A DNA stretch of 64,000 nucleotides, from assembly GCF_001969385.1 (NCBI RefSeq), contig NZ_CP014796.1, forward strand, positions 1,877,501 to 1,941,500. The letters run 5' to 3'. Within the stretch, counting starts at the first letter, position 1, and each line of letters starts with the position of its first letter. This DNA is from Salipiger profundus (GTDB lineage Bacteria > Pseudomonadota > Alphaproteobacteria > Rhodobacterales > Rhodobacteraceae). This document shows, piece by piece, positions 61,239 through 64,000 of this stretch. The notes below the pieces were generated by a model. That model had not been told where the DNA came from, did not search any database, and saw only the letters and a list, made by a program, of their open reading frames with translations. A program made the translations under genes and the position numbers.

Positions 61239-62255
61239 TCAGGGGGGTCCCGGGAACCGCGCGCGGGTGCGGTTGGCGAAGGCGACAAGCGAAAGCATGA
61301 CTGGCACTTCCACCAGCACGCCGACGACCGTCGCGAGCGCCGCGCCCGAGTTCAGGCCGAAGAGGCTGATCGCCACCGCGACGGCCAGTTCGAAGAAGTT
61401 CGACGTGCCGATCATCGCGCAGGGGGCGGCGATGCGGTGCGGCACGCGCAGCGCCCAGGCTGCGCCGTAGGCCAGCGCGAAGATGCCGTAGCTCTGGATC
61501 AGGATCGGCACGGCGATCAGCGCGATGACCATGGGTCGGGCGAGGATCACGTCGCCCTGTAGCCCGAAGAGAATCGCCACGGTGGCCACGAGGCCGATCA
61601 TCGACAGCGGCTTGATCCGCGCCGAGAAGGCCTCGATCGCGGCGTCGTTGCCAAGCGCGCGCCGGGTGAGCAGCCCGGCCCCGAGCGGCAGCGCCACGTA
61701 GAGCACGGTGGCCAGCACCAGCGTCTCCCACGGCACGGCGATGTCGGTCACGCCAAGCAGCAGGGCGACGATCGGGGCGAAGGCCACCACCATGATGAGA
61801 TCGTTCACCGAAACCTGCACCAGTGTGTAGGTGGCGTCTCCACGGGTGAGCTGCGACCAGACGAAAACCATCGCGGTGCAGGGTGCCGCGCCCAGCAGGA
61901 TGAGGCCGGCGGTGTATTGCGCGGCGTCCTCGGGCGAGATCAGCGGCGCGAAGACATGCTGGAAGAACAGCACTGCCAGCAGTGCCATGGTGAATGGCTT
62001 CACCAGCCAGTTGACCACCAGCGTCACCAGCAGCCCCTTGGGCTGGCGGGCGACCCCGGCCACCGCGCCGAAGTCGACGTTGACCATCATCGGGTAGACC
62101 ATCGCCCAGATCAGCACCGCGACGACGAGGTTGATCGAGGCCACCTCGAGCCCGGCGATGGCCTGCATCAGGCCGGGTCCCATGGTGCCGATGGCGATAC
62201 CCGAGACCATCGCGAGCGCGACCCAGAGGCTCAGAAGGCGTTCGAAGGTGCTCAT
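61239..62255 (-). CDS. acr3: Arsenite efflux transporter ACR3
   Basis: A 338-aa ten-helix arsenite exporter. The conserved segment with the essential Cys is [20 protein letters not shown]; other ACR3 signatures are [13 protein letters not shown] and [17 protein letters not shown]. It removes As(III) formed by arsenate reduction. The ATG at 62255 overlaps the arsJ stop (ATGA). It is the last gene of the operon and abuts the prophage right end. Confidence 0.93.
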   Translation of the reverse strand: MSTFERLLSLWVALAMVSGIAIGTMGPGLMQAIAGLEVASINLVVAVLIWAMVYPMMVNVDFGAVAGVARQPKGLLVTLVVNWLVKPFTMALLAVLFFQHVFAPLISPEDAAQYTAGLILLGAAPCTAMVFVWSQLTRGDATYTLVQVSVNDLIMVVAFAPIVALLLGVTDIAVPWETLVLATVLYVALPLGAGLLTRRALGNDAAIEAFSARIKPLSMIGLVATVAILFGLQGDVILARPMVIALIAVPILIQSYGIFALAYGAAWALRVPHRIAAPCAMIGTSNFFELAVAVAISLFGLNSGAALATVVGVLVEVPVMLSLVAFANRTRARFPGPP

Positions 62256-63517
62256 GTGGCAATCTCCCCTGTGTCGGTGGTGAGGCGGCCCGAGGTCAGC
62301 GCCGCCACGCCGACCATCGCCGAGGCGGTGCCCAGCACGAGGGGCAGGCCGCCGAGCTGGTAGGTGAGCCCCGACAGCAGCGTGCCCATCAGGCGACCGC
62401 CGGCGTTGGCCATGTAGTAGAAACCCACGTCCATCGTGACCCGCTCGGAGCGGGTGAAGGCCAGGATCAGGTAGGAGTGCAGTGACGAGTTCACCGCGAA
62501 GATCGCGCCGAAGACCAGCAGCCCCGCCACCAGCGTTGCGGTCAGCCAGGGCTCGGGTCCGGGGGCGAACAGTACGGCCAGGGTGAGCGCGGCAGGGATG
62601 ACGAAGAGCGCACCCGCCCAGCCTCGGGCGGCGTGGATCAGCGCGCTCTCGGGGCGGGTCGCCGCGCGCAGGATCCGGGGCGCGCCGGCCTGCACCATGC
62701 CGTAGAGGATGATCCAGACCGCCATGAAGGTGCCGATCAGGAAGAAGGCGGCGCGGTTGCCCGTCTCGCTGCCGTCCGACAGCACGGCGTAGAAGTAGAT
62801 CGGGATGCCGACGACGAACCAGACGTCGCGCGCGCCGAACAGGAAGACCCGCGCCAGCGACAGCCAGTTCACGTTCGGCGACTTCGAGAAGACTTCGGAG
62901 AATTTCGCGCCCTTGCGCCCCCGGGGCAGCCCCGAGGGCATGAAGAGCGCAACGGCGAGAAGGATCGCGGCAAGCACCGCTGCCATCGCGAGCACCGCCC
63001 AGCTGAAGCCGAGCGTGCCGAGCAGCAGCGCCCCGAGCAGGAAGCCAAAGCCCTTCACCGCGTTCTTCGAGCCGGTCAGCACCGCGACCCAGCGGAACAG
63101 CCCGCCGTGACCGGTGGGCGCCAGCAGCTTCACCGCCGATTTCGAGGACATCTTGGCAAGGTCCTTGGCGACGCCGCTTGCGCCCTGCACGCACATCACG
63201 AAGGCCACCGAGGCGCCAACCGCCCAGGAGGGATCGAGCTGCGCCAGCGCCAGCAGCGCCACCACCTGCAGCCCGAGCCCTGCGTAGAGTGTCGAGGTCA
63301 GCCCGAAGCGCGCGGCGATCCATCCGGCGGCGAGGTTGGTGACCATGCCGGCGATCTCGTAGAGGACGAAGAGATAGGCCAGCTGCACCGGCGAGAAGCC
63401 GAGCGTGTGGAAGTGCAGCAGCACCAGCATCCGCAGCGCGCCGTCGGTCAGCATGAAGGCCCAGTAGGCGGCGGTTACGGCGATATAGGCCGAGAGACCC
63501 TCGGGGCGGTGGGTCAA
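62252..63517 (-). CDS. arsJ: Organoarsenical MFS efflux protein ArsJ
   Basis: A 421-aa major-facilitator transporter with about twelve membrane helices. The ArsJ-like features are [40 protein letters not shown] and [20 protein letters not shown]. It exports 1-arseno-3-phosphoglycerate made by the GAPDH encoded just upstream, giving arsenate resistance. Coupled on both sides by ATGA overlaps, which supports the functional pairing. Confidence 0.93.
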   Translation of the reverse strand: MTHRPEGLSAYIAVTAAYWAFMLTDGALRMLVLLHFHTLGFSPVQLAYLFVLYEIAGMVTNLAAGWIAARFGLTSTLYAGLGLQVVALLALAQLDPSWAVGASVAFVMCVQGASGVAKDLAKMSSKSAVKLLAPTGHGGLFRWVAVLTGSKNAVKGFGFLLGALLLGTLGFSWAVLAMAAVLAAILLAVALFMPSGLPRGRKGAKFSEVFSKSPNVNWLSLARVFLFGARDVWFVVGIPIYFYAVLSDGSETGNRAAFFLIGTFMAVWIILYGMVQAGAPRILRAATRPESALIHAARGWAGALFVIPAALTLAVLFAPGPEPWLTATLVAGLLVFGAIFAVNSSLHSYLILAFTRSERVTMDVGFYYMANAGGRLMGTLLSGLTYQLGGLPLVLGTASAMVGVAALTSGRLTTDTGEIAT

Positions 63518-64000
63518 AGCGCGGCTCCGACCATCAGCGCCACGTCCACCAGCCGATTGGCGTAGCCGAACTCGTTGTCATACCACGCGTAGACCTTCAC
63601 CTGCGTGCCGTCCACGACCATGGTCGAGGGCGCGTCGATGATCGAGGAGCGGGCGTCGTTGGTGTAATCCGTCGATACCAGCGGCCGGGTCTCGTAACCG
63701 AGGATGCCGGCGAGCGGGCCGTTGGCGGCGGCCTCGAAGGCGGCGTTGACCTCTTCGGCGGTGGTTTCGCGGGCGACCTCGAACACGCAGTCGGTGAGCG
63801 AGGCGTTGAGCAGCGGGACCCGCACGGCGTGACCGTTGAGTCGCCCCGCGAGCTCGGGGTAGATCAGGGTGATCGCAGTGGCCGAGCCGGTCGTCGTCGG
63901 GATCAGCGAGTTCAGCGCCGAGCGGGCGCGGCGCAGGTCCTTGGCGGGCCGGTCGACGATGGTCTGCGTGTTGGTCACGTCGTGGATCGTGGTGATCGCG
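63514..64000 (-). CDS. Glyceraldehyde-3-phosphate dehydrogenase of the ars operon (C-terminal part)
   Basis: The frame is open to the window edge, so the N-terminal half (NAD fold and the active-site Cys) is not visible. The visible catalytic-domain residues are [20 protein letters not shown] (just after the Cys region), [15 protein letters not shown], and [19 protein letters not shown]. It makes 1-arseno-3-phosphoglycerate for export by ArsJ. Overlap with arsJ (ATGA) marks it as the ars-linked paralogue rather than the glycolytic one. Confidence 0.92.
   Translation of the reverse strand, partial: AITTIHDVTNTQTIVDRPAKDLRRARSALNSLIPTTTGSATAITLIYPELAGRLNGHAVRVPLLNASLTDCVFEVARETTAEEVNAAFEAAANGPLAGILGYETRPLVSTDYTNDARSSIIDAPSTMVVDGTQVKVYAWYDNEFGYANRLVDVALMVGAAL

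Overview
The window is GC-rich DNA from an alphaproteobacterium, most likely a marine Rhodobacteraceae (Roseobacter-group) species. This rests on gene content and protein style: a PHB locus, PreT/PreA with a hydantoinase and ABC transporter cluster, a GAPDH-ArsJ-ACR3 arsenic operon, and an HK97-like siphophage of the type common in that family. I cannot name the species.

Left chromosomal arm (1-19.8 kb). It starts with the tail of an off-window gene and a small YdcH-like gene. A leftward set follows: phaA, a patatin-like phospholipase and phaB (acetyl-CoA to 3-hydroxybutyryl-CoA), then a VOC ring-cleavage dioxygenase. Next come an EAL-domain protein and rpsD with a long leader. A reductive pyrimidine degradation regulon follows (6.6-17.3 kb): preT-preA, a RutR-like TetR repressor, a Zn-dependent carbamoylase, a dihydropyrimidinase, and an NMT1/THI5-type ABC importer. 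Two RutR-like 16-bp palindromes sit in front of its two rightward operons. A degenerate receiver protein, a Crp/Fnr regulator and a LacI regulator complete the arm.

Integrated element (19.87-61.2 kb). A tRNA-Arg(CCT) gene carries a tyrosine integrase at its 3' end. An exact 47-bp copy of the tRNA 3' half recurs at 61,169, so the two attachment sites bound an element of 41,300 bp. About 29 kb of it is a siphophage: integrase/excisionase, a bipartite immunity region with five 16-bp operators or half-sites, replication genes, HNH and terminase, head, tail (with a probable programmed -1 frameshift in the tail chaperone), fibre and lysis genes. About 12 kb of cargo follows: a five-gene Type I restriction-modification operon with an embedded DUF4268-type nuclease, a low-GC two-gene unit (ComEC-like metallo-beta-lactamase hydrolase plus four-helix membrane protein) that looks like an undescribed conflict system, an unknown 168-aa protein, and an AEC transporter.

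Right chromosomal arm (61.2-64 kb). This is the end of an arsenic operon read leftward: GAPDH (cut by the window edge), arsJ and acr3, overlapping by ATGA junctions. The acr3 stop codon is only 24 bp from the right attachment site.
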